Source: Synchiropus splendidus | Taxonomy: Eukaryota > Chordata > Actinopteri > Syngnathiformes > Callionymidae | NCBI RefSeq assembly: GCF_027744825.2 | Contig: NC_071335.1 | Coordinates: 10,579,001 to 10,643,000 of the forward strand | DNA length: 64,000 nt | Direction of reading: 5' to 3' | Part shown: piece after piece, positions 10,401-64,000 of the stretch | Numbering within the stretch: position 1 is the first letter of the stretch | How the letters are laid out: the number at the start of each line of letters is the position of its first letter | Translations under genes and position numbers: made by a program | Notes under the pieces: model-generated | Databases searched by the model: none | What the model saw: the letters and a program-made list of their open reading frames with translations, nothing else | What the model was told of the DNA's origin: nothing

Positions 10401-13400
10401 AGCGTTTCCCTCAGCGGAGCCTCAGGTCACGCAGAAAGTTCAAAATACACGTTAACGCTCCTTAAAAACTGTTTAAATAAAATAAAAACTAGGACAGTCG
10501 AACCCATTTCAACGTTTTATTTAAAAATTAGGCTATCCTGATATTTTATTTCGGAGCTGAATATATTCCAACTGCATGTAATGCACTACAATAGTTATGG
10601 CAATATTTATTTTAGTCTCTTAACAGAAATCAGTACCCGACAGGTGAATAGTGAAACAGTATTTCTTTACTTTTTATTTTATTTATTTGTTTATTTTCCA
10701 TCAAAGCTCATTGAAAATTTGGTGTCATTGTTTCCATATACATATATAATGTAAAACAAAGTTAAGAAGCGAAATCAGGTTAATATTAGCACAATGTGGA
10801 ATAATGATTCCATTAATACATTACTTTAAAGTTCAACGAAGTAAGGAAGGAATCCGCAAGTTTTAAGTCAGGTCAATATAATAAGGACATATCAGGTCTT
10901 CAACAAGAGTTTCTACAATTCCACTGACTGTAACAGGAGCACCTTTATATTACATTATAAAAAGGGATCAGCGTTGGAATGAAGTCATTATGAAAGGACT
11001 AGAAATCTCAAGTTGACTGAGAACAGTCAAATGTTTGCATGTTAGTTTAAATGATTCACATTTACACTGGATCAGCAAAAAGGCAGGAGATGGAGAAGCA
11101 CTGTGAAAGCCTGAGAGTTCTTGTTTCTTCACTCATCCACAATGTGCGAGCAATATATTTTGGAGGGGGGGGTTAATTTTAATGATATTCTGCTTCTTTG
11201 TATATCTACTCTTTACTGTCTATATTGACTGAAAGGAAAGAAACACCATGATAACCATCAACTGAAATAACTCATGCACGTTATGAGGGATTCAGCACTT
11301 GTGGTATGAGTTGGTTTATCAGCTCTGCGTCTCATTCCACAGACAAAGGACACAGTTTGTTATTCAGTCATTTCTTTCACCACAATAAAGTGCAAATATG
11401 AGCAATGGAAATGTCAGTGAACGTGGCACCAAGGCGGCTGTTGTCAACCTTCAGGCTTTTGCTATTATTACATGTTGATGGGAATGTAAATCTATATGTA
11501 AATGTGATTCAACAGCCGAGCTATCGCCATCAGTCATATTTATTACAAGCAGAGTACAGAAGAATTACGCCACTGTGGCTTCTACTGTCGTCACCAGCAT
11601 CCATCTCTCCTGCTCTGCACATATCAAGAGAATAATTGTCAGCTCTCTATAGACAGCTATTGGCTATAGAGAGTAGACAATAATGGTGGGAGAATGGGGC
11701 TATAATAAGGAATCAGACGGTGAATGCCATCTGATTCCAGAGGTTTCCGAGGTTTCTCCATGCGTGTCAACACAGGAAAGGCCATCACGAGTTGGATTGC
11801 ATGCTTTCAAAGGTTACACTGCTCCTCCTTCCACACCACTATCACCTCTGCATGCATACATTTGACAGACACACACACACGCTTAGTATCCTGCACCTGC
11901 GTTGTCTTTTTAGGGAGAGCGCATACAGGAGGGTCCCAAGCTACCTCTGTGCTCCATATCGCTCCAAATTGGAAGAAGGTCCGGGATGCCTCACTGCCTC
12001 AGAGAAATTGTGATTCAGCTGCCTGATTTTTGTTTCCATGAATTTTTCTGTGTCTAATATTATTGTTTTTAAAAAGTATATGAACGGATGCATCTGCTTC
12101 AGTGGTTCATATCCTCAGGTTTAGAGTGTCCGGCAGAAGGGTTTAAAGTCTCTGCATTTCCAATCACACATTCTGCTGGAATGGTTCTGCCTGATGAATG
12201 ACCCATGGTGGAGAAAGGAGTTAAAAGAAGCATGTCATTGCTTTTGTTTGGATGGTGCTGATGTGTGTGTCGCACTGCTTCTCATGTGCCGATTGCTACC
12301 AATAAGGGCCCAACTTCTTTAGTATTTCTATTTGTTTAGAGCCAATATTCCCAAATAATAGTCAATATGAGATATTTTAAAGGTTCAGAAATAGACTGTC
12401 TCAGATTCCTTTTCATTTTTTATTTTTTTTTTTGCTCCCACAAGTGACTACAATTACCTGACAGCCAAGAAAAACAAAATTTTACTGACATCCAGCTTTG
12501 ACCAGAATTTTAAACACATTAGTCTATGTATCTTCATCGGTCTAAATGGTCTTGATAATCCACTTTATGACTCAAAATACTTGCGTGTAAACATGATCTT
12601 GAAGGAGATCGAACCGGAGTTTAGCGCTGCAGCGACTCCTCATAAAGTAACAAAGATGATCCTAGAACATTGCATGTATTTAGGAAAGCATGTGCATTTA
12701 TAACTAGGCGCTGCACTGACCTTCAGGCCTTATATCTGTGCTGAAGAGACGACCCTGGTCTAAGCAGTGTTATCCATTGTAATTACACTGACCTGTAGAT
12801 CTCTGTCACGCATTCCAGTTTATTTGTTCTCACAACCAAGATAACCAACGTCTGATGGGAGCATGTTTTAGCAATACAATGAAAAACATAATGTTTCAAT
12901 GATTTTGTTTTTTTTTTTAGAGAAAAAAAAATTTAAAATCAATAATGAATTTACATAGAATTAATATGTTTACACAGTACATTTTCAAGCATCAAAAGTC
13001 TTACCAGAGTGCATAGTACATGGGTATTGGCATTTGCATAGAACTTAAAGAGACTAAAACATGGCTAGTAATGTAATAATAAAGAAGTAAACTTGAGTTT
13101 TGCTTGGAAATTGTTGACTATCTTCCGAACTGGATCTTGATGCACGGGGAGGGCAGAATAATCACATTGTAATACATACCATAATATCACCCAGCATAGT
13201 AAGATGCCACACAACAAGGACCACATAAACGTGGACAATTTTCATTTGCTTTTATAATTTACTGTATAAAGACAGATTGCCACTGAAGGACATGAAAGTA
13301 GACAAGGCTTTAGTCTGATTCTTCTGCGCATGTAAAAGCGGTCACAGTAAAAGCTTAGTTTAGAGCTTAGCTCAGTCTGTCTGGTCCAAAATACAGTTGC

Positions 13401-16400
13401 ACAGTAAAAAGTGCAGTGAAAATAATTTTATTCTTGTCTTCAGAGGCCAATTTCATTACAATATTTCAGAAAGGTGACAAATCAAGTTCGGCTTCAGTCA
13501 TCAGATATTTTCCCCTTCAGTATCACAGCCTTCACCATCACCGTCTGGTACTCTCCACTCTGCATGACTTTAGGAAATATTTTAACCTCAGATTTTATTC
13601 CATCAACCAATAAACATTTCCCTCTAAAATATATATTGGGGAAATAATGACAAGGTGGTTGTAATTTACTTGACTAAAAGAGGCCAGAGTCAATAACAAG
13701 GCGGCATCAACATACAAAGGACTAAGCAAGGGGGAGAGATATTTGGTCAACAAGTAGTTTTTATGTTTTTAAAAGCTAAAGAGTCTGTATTTAACGGAAT
13801 CACAAATAAAATTTTAATCAACACGACTCTGTCAAGAGACAGTGGACGATTCAAATGACATCTGTATTGTTGCGTCTCCTCACAAACCTCACAATATAAC
13901 TGAAACAAGTGCAGGTGTGAAGGCTAGCACAGGGTTGTCCATAGAACCTGCGTGCAATTTTCTGCATTTGTTCTGACGTAATATAGCCTCTATCATAAAA
14001 TGTATTTTTTTCACCTGTGATATCAAGAAAAATGCTTTCAAAGTGCAGACTGACAAGAACCAGCTAGTTCAACAAAAAAGTCACAAAGTGGAGCCACAAG
14101 GTGGTGAAGGTAACCGTTAAATTATAGAAGGCTTATACACTTCTGAATGAGATAAATAACCTCCCTGTTCATGTGGGATATAATGTCATAATTAAACAAA
14201 CTCGAGATATATAATGAACATCCTGGATGTTTTATCTTCTTCATGCTGTCTTTTCATTTTAATTTTCAGGTTAAAAAAAAGGCAGTGAGGAACGTTTTAG
14301 TTTGTCACAAGTTTTTGATTTCGGATTACATTTTCAGGAAATAGTTTTATAACACTACATTTATTTTCACCTTGTTACCTCATCAAATCAGAGCTGGTTC
14401 AGAGGTTTGGCATTTCTAAGGCAGCAATGGTTTGCTGCGTTTATATTTTGCTGACCATACACATGAAAATAACTGGATAGATAAACACATTGAAAGACGT
14501 ATTTTAGTTTGATTCAGGATGCAGGGATTTATTTATATTTTTAAGCATCATATGAAAGACAATTAATTAAAATGAACTGTCTGCCATGCAACTGTACTCT
14601 TGACTTTATGTAAATATCACAAGTCGACTGCAGCACAGCTGCCATGCAAACAGGAATTCCCACTGAGGAAAAAGGCTTCCTCTGGATCAGCGCTTCTGAA
14701 CAAAAATGGCTCCTATATGTACAGCAGCGTGGGGTCTTCTGAGTCAGACTCACTTGTATTGGATGTACAGTGCGACTGTTCGTCGAGCTAAATCTGCCAT
14801 TGGTTAGATGCATACAATTCCAGCAAATAGACCAGTTGAGGATTGCATGAATTACCGAAAGGTAAGCGACTTTTAAAATATGAATAAAGCAACATTTATC
14901 CTGCAACATTACAGTCAATTAGGTCTCAGTAGATGAAAACACAAAGCACACCTGCGATATCTATCCCACCCTAAAGTGAGCTTTTATTTCACTTTAATCG
15001 CATTGTAAAATACACGGTGAGACGACAAAATGAATTAACATAGATATCAAAATAAACTTTGTGTCACCCTTACAACGGCATTCATTAAAACCTAGAGTGA
15101 TAATAGATACAGATTTAATAGACAATGTTTCTCAGATAATATTCAAGACATTTGTTTTGAGATGGAATTGTCATTATTTGACCAAAAATATACTGCAGTA
15201 AATACACATAAAACTCATGATTCACGATATGGAGAAGCATCAGACTGGTATGAATCCTAAAATATATCTGTCTCATATAATCACATCATATTACATCCAT
15301 TTTGAATGCAAAATCACAAAAGCCAGATCATAATAAAATGTAAAACTTGTATAGATCACATAGACAGGGGGGACTTGTATAGTCATGTGTCCTCACATGA
15401 CGACCTAAAACTGACAAGACGATTTATAATTTCATCATATTTGACCCTTTTCGTACTGAAGCCCACCATGACTGAAATTCAAAGAAACACGTGTGATGTT
15501 TGGTGGCTTGTCAGCGCACCACACCGAGTGTCTCCACAGATCAGGGTGAAGGTGAATAGAATCTGAGCACACGTACACGCACACCATTTCTACAACAACA
15601 CTCAGCGGTGGGTATAAAACCAGTCTGACAGTGGCAGAGTTGAGTGCTCAAGAGTAGTGCTGACCTCTTCAACGCAAATAGTCAGGTGTGATGTCGTGTC
15701 ACTTGATGTTTCATGGACAGATATCGTGTCTTGTTTCTCAATCTGCCTTCTTAAGCTTCCTTTCAGTCCACCATGACACAAGTGTCAGTTTGGATTTGCC
15801 ACTGAGGACACAAGAGGAAAGATCAATCACAGAATGTAACCCAGAATGTTATCAGTTTTTACAGGAAGCCACCATGGAGCTAAAGTTACTGAAGTCTTAT
15901 TTGGCTTGTGTGTTTTTATTACATCTTTTCATTTAGGTCATATTTTTAATGTCTCTTAACCAAGGTTGGTAAGATTTAAATATTTAGTCAGATGCAAGAA
16001 TTATTAGTGCAATAAATACATACCTAAATATTCTTCTCTCTCTTCACTGTGAAGATCTTTTTATTTTTAAGTTGTTTTTTTCCCCCCAGAAGAGTCCCTG
16101 TGGTATATTTTTTAATATTTTAATGAATTCAAAGATCAGCTTTTCATTCCTGTTAGACAAAACAATTTGGAGATGTCATCTCAAGAGGAAAATGTGTTCA
16201 GATGCAGTCAGAATCAGTTAACTCTGGAAAATACGTATAAAAATTATTTTCAGTCAACATGGAATTCCACCACTAAATTAAATGTATAATTTAATGATGA
16301 GGTGTTAAATTAAACACTTAGCAGACACTATTTTAAAGACAACTTCTCAGAGGGTCCTCAATTCAATTTACCTTTTTGGGTTTAAAAGTAGAGAACTCAC

Positions 16401-16719
16401 GTGAAGGCAAGCACCCCTTTGTTTTGAACGAACGATTTGCCATTTTAAGACAAATTGACTTGTTTTACTATATTCTGTGTGTGTGTTATTTTTTGACACT
16501 CACATTTTGGCTGCGTCTATACTCAACATAAATGTGTCCATGTACGTTAACTCCCTCACATTCCATTCATTTTGACGTTTTTCCATTGAGTCTGATCAAA
16601 AACGACACTTTTGTGTCTACTTATTGTTCCAATCGCAGCTCTGCTTCATCTGTATTCCTCTAAAATGCGATTCTTTCCGGTTCCGCTCGGGTAACTGATC
16701 CAACTCCCCTCCCTTTTTT

Positions 16720-16795
16720 ATTAATTGGCTAATTAGAGCCGGGCTGAAAAACAAACAAGGCTGATTAATATCGGAACTATGGCGAATTATTTAAG
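16720..16795. promoter_or_regulatory. candidate enhancer core rich in homeodomain sites
   Basis: Contains TTAATTGGCTAATTAGAG and, 25 nt on, GCTGATTAATATCGG and GAATTATTTAAG. That is several TAATTA/TAATTG/ATTAAT homeodomain core sites within 75 bp, in a segment of more balanced composition than its surroundings. It lies 3.6 kb upstream of exon 1A. The mammalian Pax5 midbrain-hindbrain enhancer depends on Pax2 and homeodomain proteins. The assignment is inference. Confidence 0.25.
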
Positions 16796-16865
16796 GGAGG
16801 CGAATCAAATGTGAAGCAACACACAATCAATATACACTGCTTGAAAAAGAAAAACATTTAAAGTG

Positions 16866-16954
<89 letters not shown>
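16866..16954. repeat. (TAA)n microsatellite
   Basis: Uninterrupted 89-bp trinucleotide array, about 29 units. The minus-strand open frame through it is just poly-Leu. Confidence 0.97.
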
Positions 16955-16955
<1 letters not shown>

Positions 16956-17204
16956 TGAGTCCATTGAGACTGGAGCTTAGTCTCAGCGCTATCAGAGTTA
17001 ATAACAGCTCCATAAAAATTATTCGTTCGTTTAAGTCGTTCTTATCCATATTGATTTTAATTCGTTCAAGATAAATAACCTGTATCAGAAAATACATTCC
17101 TAAAGCGCTGCCCATTTCAATGTTCTTATCGCATCGTTTCTTTTACAGAAGCGAAACGTAGTATTCATATTGACAAGGGAATAGGCGATCACCCACATCT
17201 ACGT

Positions 17205-17560
17205 TCATCGCCATGTATTGCCGTTACGTGACGGATGTGTCGCGAATGGAATCTCCTGACAGCATGAGACATGTACGGTGTTGTGCCGGTGGGCGCGCGC
17301 CGGGGTCAGGGTGACGGAGTGGGAGCGCGAGACGAGACACCAGCGAGTGTCTCCCTCTTTGTTTCCAGTCAAGGAGGCGTAGTGCAAGAAGGGCTAAGTA
17401 ACTACACCTCAACTTTCACCCTTACATCCTGCGAAATTATTAGGATAGGAAATTATTTTAGGATACTGATGAAAGACTTTTTTTCATCGTTTAAGCGCGT
17501 GGGTGTCGACAGGGGGCGTGGTCAGCTCTCCGACGGTGAACTTCATGTCGACCAGCAGCG
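17205..17560. promoter_or_regulatory. CpG-rich patch of unknown role
   Basis: CpG-dense sequence including GGCGCGCGCCGGGG at 17291-17304, in otherwise AT-rich intergenic DNA about 2.8 kb upstream of exon 1A. The open frames through it have no recognisable product. It could be an unmethylated island belonging to a non-coding transcript or to a distal pax5 start. Confidence 0.3.
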
Positions 17561-18115
17561 GCAGCAAAGTTAGGAGCAATAATAAATTGTAATGGCGACA
17601 CAGTCATGCTTCATTTCCTGTCTTCAATGGCCGCTTCACCAGCAACAGTTTACAGGAAGTCCTTGACCACAGCCTTTAGCCTGCTTTTCAGTTTTAGCGT
17701 ATTGAGATAATAAAAAGGTCCCACTCATTTATTGTCATTTCTGTTGGTAGCAATTTAAATTAGAAAACGAATTAGGTTTGCATCTTTTTGTCTTTTTAGT
17801 TCTTACAGTGTGGAGGCACAAGAGAGGTTGCCAGTGTATTGTATGGCACATGATAGATAAATGGATGACCACTGCTGCTCATGTGCCCACAGATGAGACA
17901 GAGGACACTGGCAATATATAGGCGCTCCACACAGCTGTGGCTTCTCATTTCCATCTGGGGATCTGACAACAACAGTTTTACCGAAATGTTTGTGGTTCAT
18001 ATGATAAGATCTGTCATCTTCTGTCATCTGAATTTTTGTTGGATGGGGACAGATGATCTCTCCCTCCTTAGCACCTCGGAGTTGGGGGATATGGTTCCAT
18101 CCTGGAGTGTCTTGC

Positions 18116-18146
18116 TTGTTTGTTTGTTTGTTTGTTTGTTTGTTTG
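18116..18146. repeat. (TTGT)n microsatellite
   Basis: About eight copies of a tetranucleotide unit, followed 180 nt later by a short AAT array at 18328-18351. Confidence 0.9.
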
Positions 18147-19899
18147 GACCACACCAATATTATATCTATGAACTTACAAAGCAATTAAGACGGCGTCACC
18201 GTGTTCACCTGAAGAAGTTAAAGTTAATTTTTGTTTCCAACAAAAACAATCATATTTCTAAGGTCTTGTATAACCACCATCTAAATAATCTCATACCTAC
18301 TTGTTGCACATGTTAAACAATGAACATTAAAATAATAATAATAATAATAAAAATATGAGGAACGTCAAGTTGGAGTCAGCAGGAACAGCTGGGAGAGCTG
18401 TAACTCCAAGGACTCTACGTGTGTGTGCAGTAAACCTTTATGGCCAATCAAGGTTTTTGACTGTCATATCAGGAACACCCTACACATGCTGTCATAGCAG
18501 TATTCATTGAAACTTTGTCAGCATGAAAACCCCTCACGCCCTCCAATGACCAAAGATTTCTAGATTTCCTGAATTTTTAGCTTGACACTGCATAAGTGTG
18601 ACTTCTCTTTTTTGACAATCAAGCATGTCAAGTTCCTACTAATTTCTCCATTCATCCGTTTTGCCTTCTCTGTGCACATTTTGACTGTGGGAGGAAACCA
18701 GAATAACCAGAGGAGAGTAACACAAGCCGAGAGGACAAACCAATTGGAGGTCTACAGCCTCTGACCAAAACCTTTGCAGGTTCAAATCCAACTTAAATAT
18801 TCAAGTTAAATTTTCCCCAAAATACATGGTTTACAGGTGACTTTGAGGTAAGTTTTAGTCTGCTGCACAACGGACAGGTGACCTATACAGGCAACCCAAC
18901 TATAGATCCAAGTAGCCTGGGATGTCCACCTGCATCCACCTGTGGGTGTAATTAACATTTAAGTAAGTATTCATTCAAGTATTCAAAAAAGTCTGATCTG
19001 GAAAAGTATTCAAATATGATGATGTGAATTTTGTTGTAAATATTCAAATGAGAAATTGAATAGCTTCATTAATACTGATAAGGGGTCATATGTTTGTGTA
19101 CTCATTTGCTTAATTTGATTATTCTTGTTCTCACTATGTAAATAACTGTATCTTATTATATTTTTGTTAATTTTTTCCTGGCGTTCTGGCTTTGAAATAG
19201 TTAAACCTTCTGAAGTATTTCAACTTTGTAATTTATCTATATTTATACTGAATGATTCTAACCAGCTATATACCTATTTGATTTGTAAATAGCCTTGGTT
19301 TGAACTGAGGATTTTGCAATATCGACTGAAACAATTGTATTTCTTTCCGACATTTTTGACTGATTTTGATATATAGAAATGTTGATTACTTATCCCCCAA
19401 TAACTTTTTTTTCCGTTGATCTTTTTCTTTTACATGTGTGACTCTAATCCCAGTCGTATTTATCAGGTCGGTCGAATAAAACTATCAAGTACATTTCACA
19501 AAGTCTTCCTTCAAAATGGCAAACTTTGGTCTCGCAATTTCTCCCCTGTCCGAAGATTTTGCCATCACCTCCTAACATTGACATTGAAAAACTCGCGTTT
19601 CTTTTCGTCTCTACTGTTAATTTTGACCGGCAATAAAACGACTAACTTGATCTGAACCTCTGGCGCAGGCGCTTTTGAACTATCAAACTCGTTGGTTATT
19701 CTCTGAAGAACAGAAAGTGTAACAGAGAAGCGCATGTAGGATTCCGCACCAGTATAGTTCCTTGAATCAGGTAAGCGAGAACGGAAACTTTTGGAGGCGA
19801 AATGAACTGTTTCTTCAAGTTATGGCTCTTTTTTTCCCTAAAAGTTCGGTCTCAGTGGGTGTGTCGGACAGGAAATTAATCTAACATAAAAGAAAGGGA

Positions 19900-20345
19900 A
19901 CGGGGCAAAAGAAGAATGGAGCTAGAGACAGCGGGAAAGTGGGCGGGGGCGGGAAAGTTTAGTAAAGTGGAACTTTACAACAGATGCGCTCGACGCAGGG
20001 TGTGTGCTCGGCCGCGCGTGCGCGTGCAGGACATGAGCGCACATTGAGAGCGCGGCTTTTTTTTTTTAACGCGACGTGATCATTTCACGCTTCCCCCCGA
20101 AGCCTCTTTTCCACCTAAAGCGTTTAGTTGCAGCTGAGTGAGCAGCTGGAAGAGACGAGGAAGGTCCACTTAGTTCTTTTACCCAAAATACTGTAGAAGG
20201 GGGAGACAGGAGAGAGGGTGAGATAAACAGAGGGGGAGGCAGAAGAGAGAGAGAGACACACACTGAGAGAGAGAGACAGTAAAAAAAAAAGTTTTTGAAG
20301 TTTTTTCTCACCCTCCATCGCCTCCCACTGTTCTTACCGGTCAAC
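19900..20345 (+). promoter_or_regulatory. pax5: pax5 exon 1A promoter and leader
   Basis: GC-rich stretch before the exon 1A ATG. A GC box, GGGCGGGGGCGGG, lies at 19941-19953, with CpG-dense sequence around 19981-20065, an A/T run, and a GA/CA purine-rich leader at 20200-20290. No TATA box is visible. The start site cannot be fixed from sequence. In mammals this promoter is the B-cell-restricted one. Confidence 0.55.
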
Positions 20346-62777
<42,432 letters not shown>

Positions 62778-64000
62778 CAGCACCCCCCCACAAATGGATG
62801 ACAAAAAAGAGAGAAAGAGGGAGGGACGGATAGCACCAGCAATGCTCGGTAGAAACCTGCCCTACGCACACGCACCAACGAGGGCGGACTTCAGTCCAGT
62901 TAGAATTTCCTTCCGATCGACGTTTACGCCACCACAAACATGAGTATGTGTTTTTTGTTTTTTTTTTACGTTCATTCTTACAGAGCTTTCTGAAGCGTGT
63001 CGGGTCAGAGCAGTGTGATCTCAACACCGTCATGATGGGACTCCTTTTGGCTGTAGTTTGGTACCAACTTTGATGAGTTTTCTTTCAAGGAATTAATCAA
63101 ATCTCTATGCCATTTTACTGTAAAGACAATCCAGTTCACATAATTCCCAATGACTGAAGGTGATGCAACATTTATTCCCACCTTACTTTGTACCTAAAAC
63201 GCGACCAGGCTTTTCGAACAAAGCACAGCCCTCCTCCTCCTCCTCCTCCGGTCCAAAAACCCCGGCCAGATCAAGCAGGCCAAGCAGGGCATCACGCTGT
63301 CCAGGACGGTGCTATCCAGCCTCCCCGCATCAAGAGCTATTTATAATGGAGAAGACAGAGTAATATATTGAGAAGCTTTTCTGCGCTGCACTCTGCCATG
63401 AGAGTGAATGCCTGTAATGATTTATATGTGTCACGCTGTCGTGCTAGAATAGTGATGATATTGATGACATTTTTTCAATAAGAAGAGAAATCTTTGTTTA
63501 TAAATGTGGACCGACTGCAAGTTTCCTGTTCATAGTTTGGTGGTGTCGGCTAACTGTGGTGCCGTTGGATAATCCGTTCTGAATCACATCCTCAAAGTGG
63601 CGGCGAAATATTTCTCTATCGATCTCTTTCTATGTCTCTCTATAAACTCCCCAAAGACGGGCCCCCCTTAGTGGATCGGCTGACTAACTACTGAAGCACA
63701 AAGAGACTCAATCATTGTTTCTAATGCGACTTTTCTTCTTTCTCAAGAAAAGTGAAGTAACATTTCTTTGCTCTCCCCCTTTTATGAGTAATCTGTCTTT
63801 GTGCTGTTTGACATGATATTGTTTCTATAAAGGCATTGCTTTTTTAAGAAAAACAACAGTTTCTTCTGTTTGACTTCATCAGTTCTGCGCTATGACAATG
63901 CATGACACCAGGGTCGAGGCCTTACCCGTTCAAAGTGCAGAGTTTGGAGATTCACCTTCGGGCACGGATCCAAAACAAGAGAGTAAAACTGCTGCCATTT
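62778..64000 (+). other. pax5: pax5 3' UTR (open-ended)
   Basis: Sequence after the stop codon, probably all 3' UTR of pax5. I found no AATAAA or ATTAAA that clearly ends the transcript, so the UTR probably continues past the window; mammalian PAX5 also has a long 3' UTR. A (CCT)n tract lies near 63231-63248 and T-rich stretches near 63470 and 63830. No other gene is evident. Confidence 0.6.

Larger units (their letters stand above)
10401..19899. other. intergenic region between zcchc7 and pax5
   Basis: 9.5 kb of mostly AT-rich sequence between the divergent promoters. I recognise no coding exon. It contains the TAA microsatellite, a homeodomain-site-rich patch (16720-16795), a CpG-rich patch (17205-17560), a TTGT array, and a degenerate copy of the teleost repeat seen at 5333 in the opposite orientation (about 18685-18950). 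In mammals, midbrain-hindbrain enhancers lie upstream of Pax5, so enhancers are expected in this stretch. Confidence 0.5.

Noticed and set aside
14541..14918. 125-codon minus-strand open frame
   Set aside because: No recognised family, composition Cys/Ser/Ile-mixed as expected by chance, no supporting promoter or splice sites.
16858..17115. Poly-Leu open frame
   Set aside because: Produced by the TAA microsatellite.
17506..17520. Third CTCF-like match (CGACAGGGGGCGTGG)
   Set aside because: The GGC core fits but three of the five leading positions do not.

Overview
This is vertebrate nuclear DNA, almost certainly from a ray-finned (teleost) fish. Genes are split by GT-AG introns, the background is AT-rich with many microsatellites, and the repeats are typical of fish: a decayed Tc1 transposase, a mariner-type MITE, a short hAT MITE and LINE/SINE tails. 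Two genes lie head to head. The 5' part of zcchc7 runs leftwards on the minus strand (about 10.4 kb down to the window edge). A complete pax5 coding region runs rightwards on the plus strand (20.3 to 62.8 kb). ZCCHC7 and PAX5 are also divergent neighbours in mammals, so this is conserved synteny.

Layout. 1-4.3 kb is a zcchc7 intron with a 719-bp mariner-type MITE. 4.3-6.0 kb holds the first two coding exons of zcchc7. 6.0-10.3 kb is its first intron with a Tc1 pseudogene, and 10.3-10.4 kb is its likely promoter and non-coding exon. 10.4-19.9 kb is intergenic, with a TAA microsatellite, a homeodomain-site-rich patch and a CpG-rich patch. 19.9-20.4 kb is the GC-box promoter and first exon 1A of pax5. 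25.8-26.9 kb is the second promoter (four CCAAT boxes plus a perfect CRE) and exon 1B. 35.8-62.8 kb holds shared exons 2-10, followed by 3' UTR to the window end.

Spliced together, exons 1A and 2-10 give 394 codons and 1B plus 2-10 give 393; human PAX5 has 391 residues. The product has an N-terminal paired domain, the octapeptide YSISGILG at 179-186, a KRKR nuclear signal, a partial homeodomain and the C-terminal activation/inhibition region ending in AYDRH. All splice phases agree.

The main candidate novelties are in intron 9. One is an 87-nt phase-compatible cassette exon at 61112-61198, which would add 29 residues just before the last exon. The other is a diverged duplicate, about 110 bp long, of the intron 9 3' end that carries a second acceptor right after exon 9. 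Other points are two CTCF-like motifs around exon 1B, a uORF in the exon 1B leader, unusual residues in the paired domain and partial homeodomain, and two strong intronic hairpins. I see no viral, prokaryotic or defence system, no tRNA or rRNA, and no CRISPR array.
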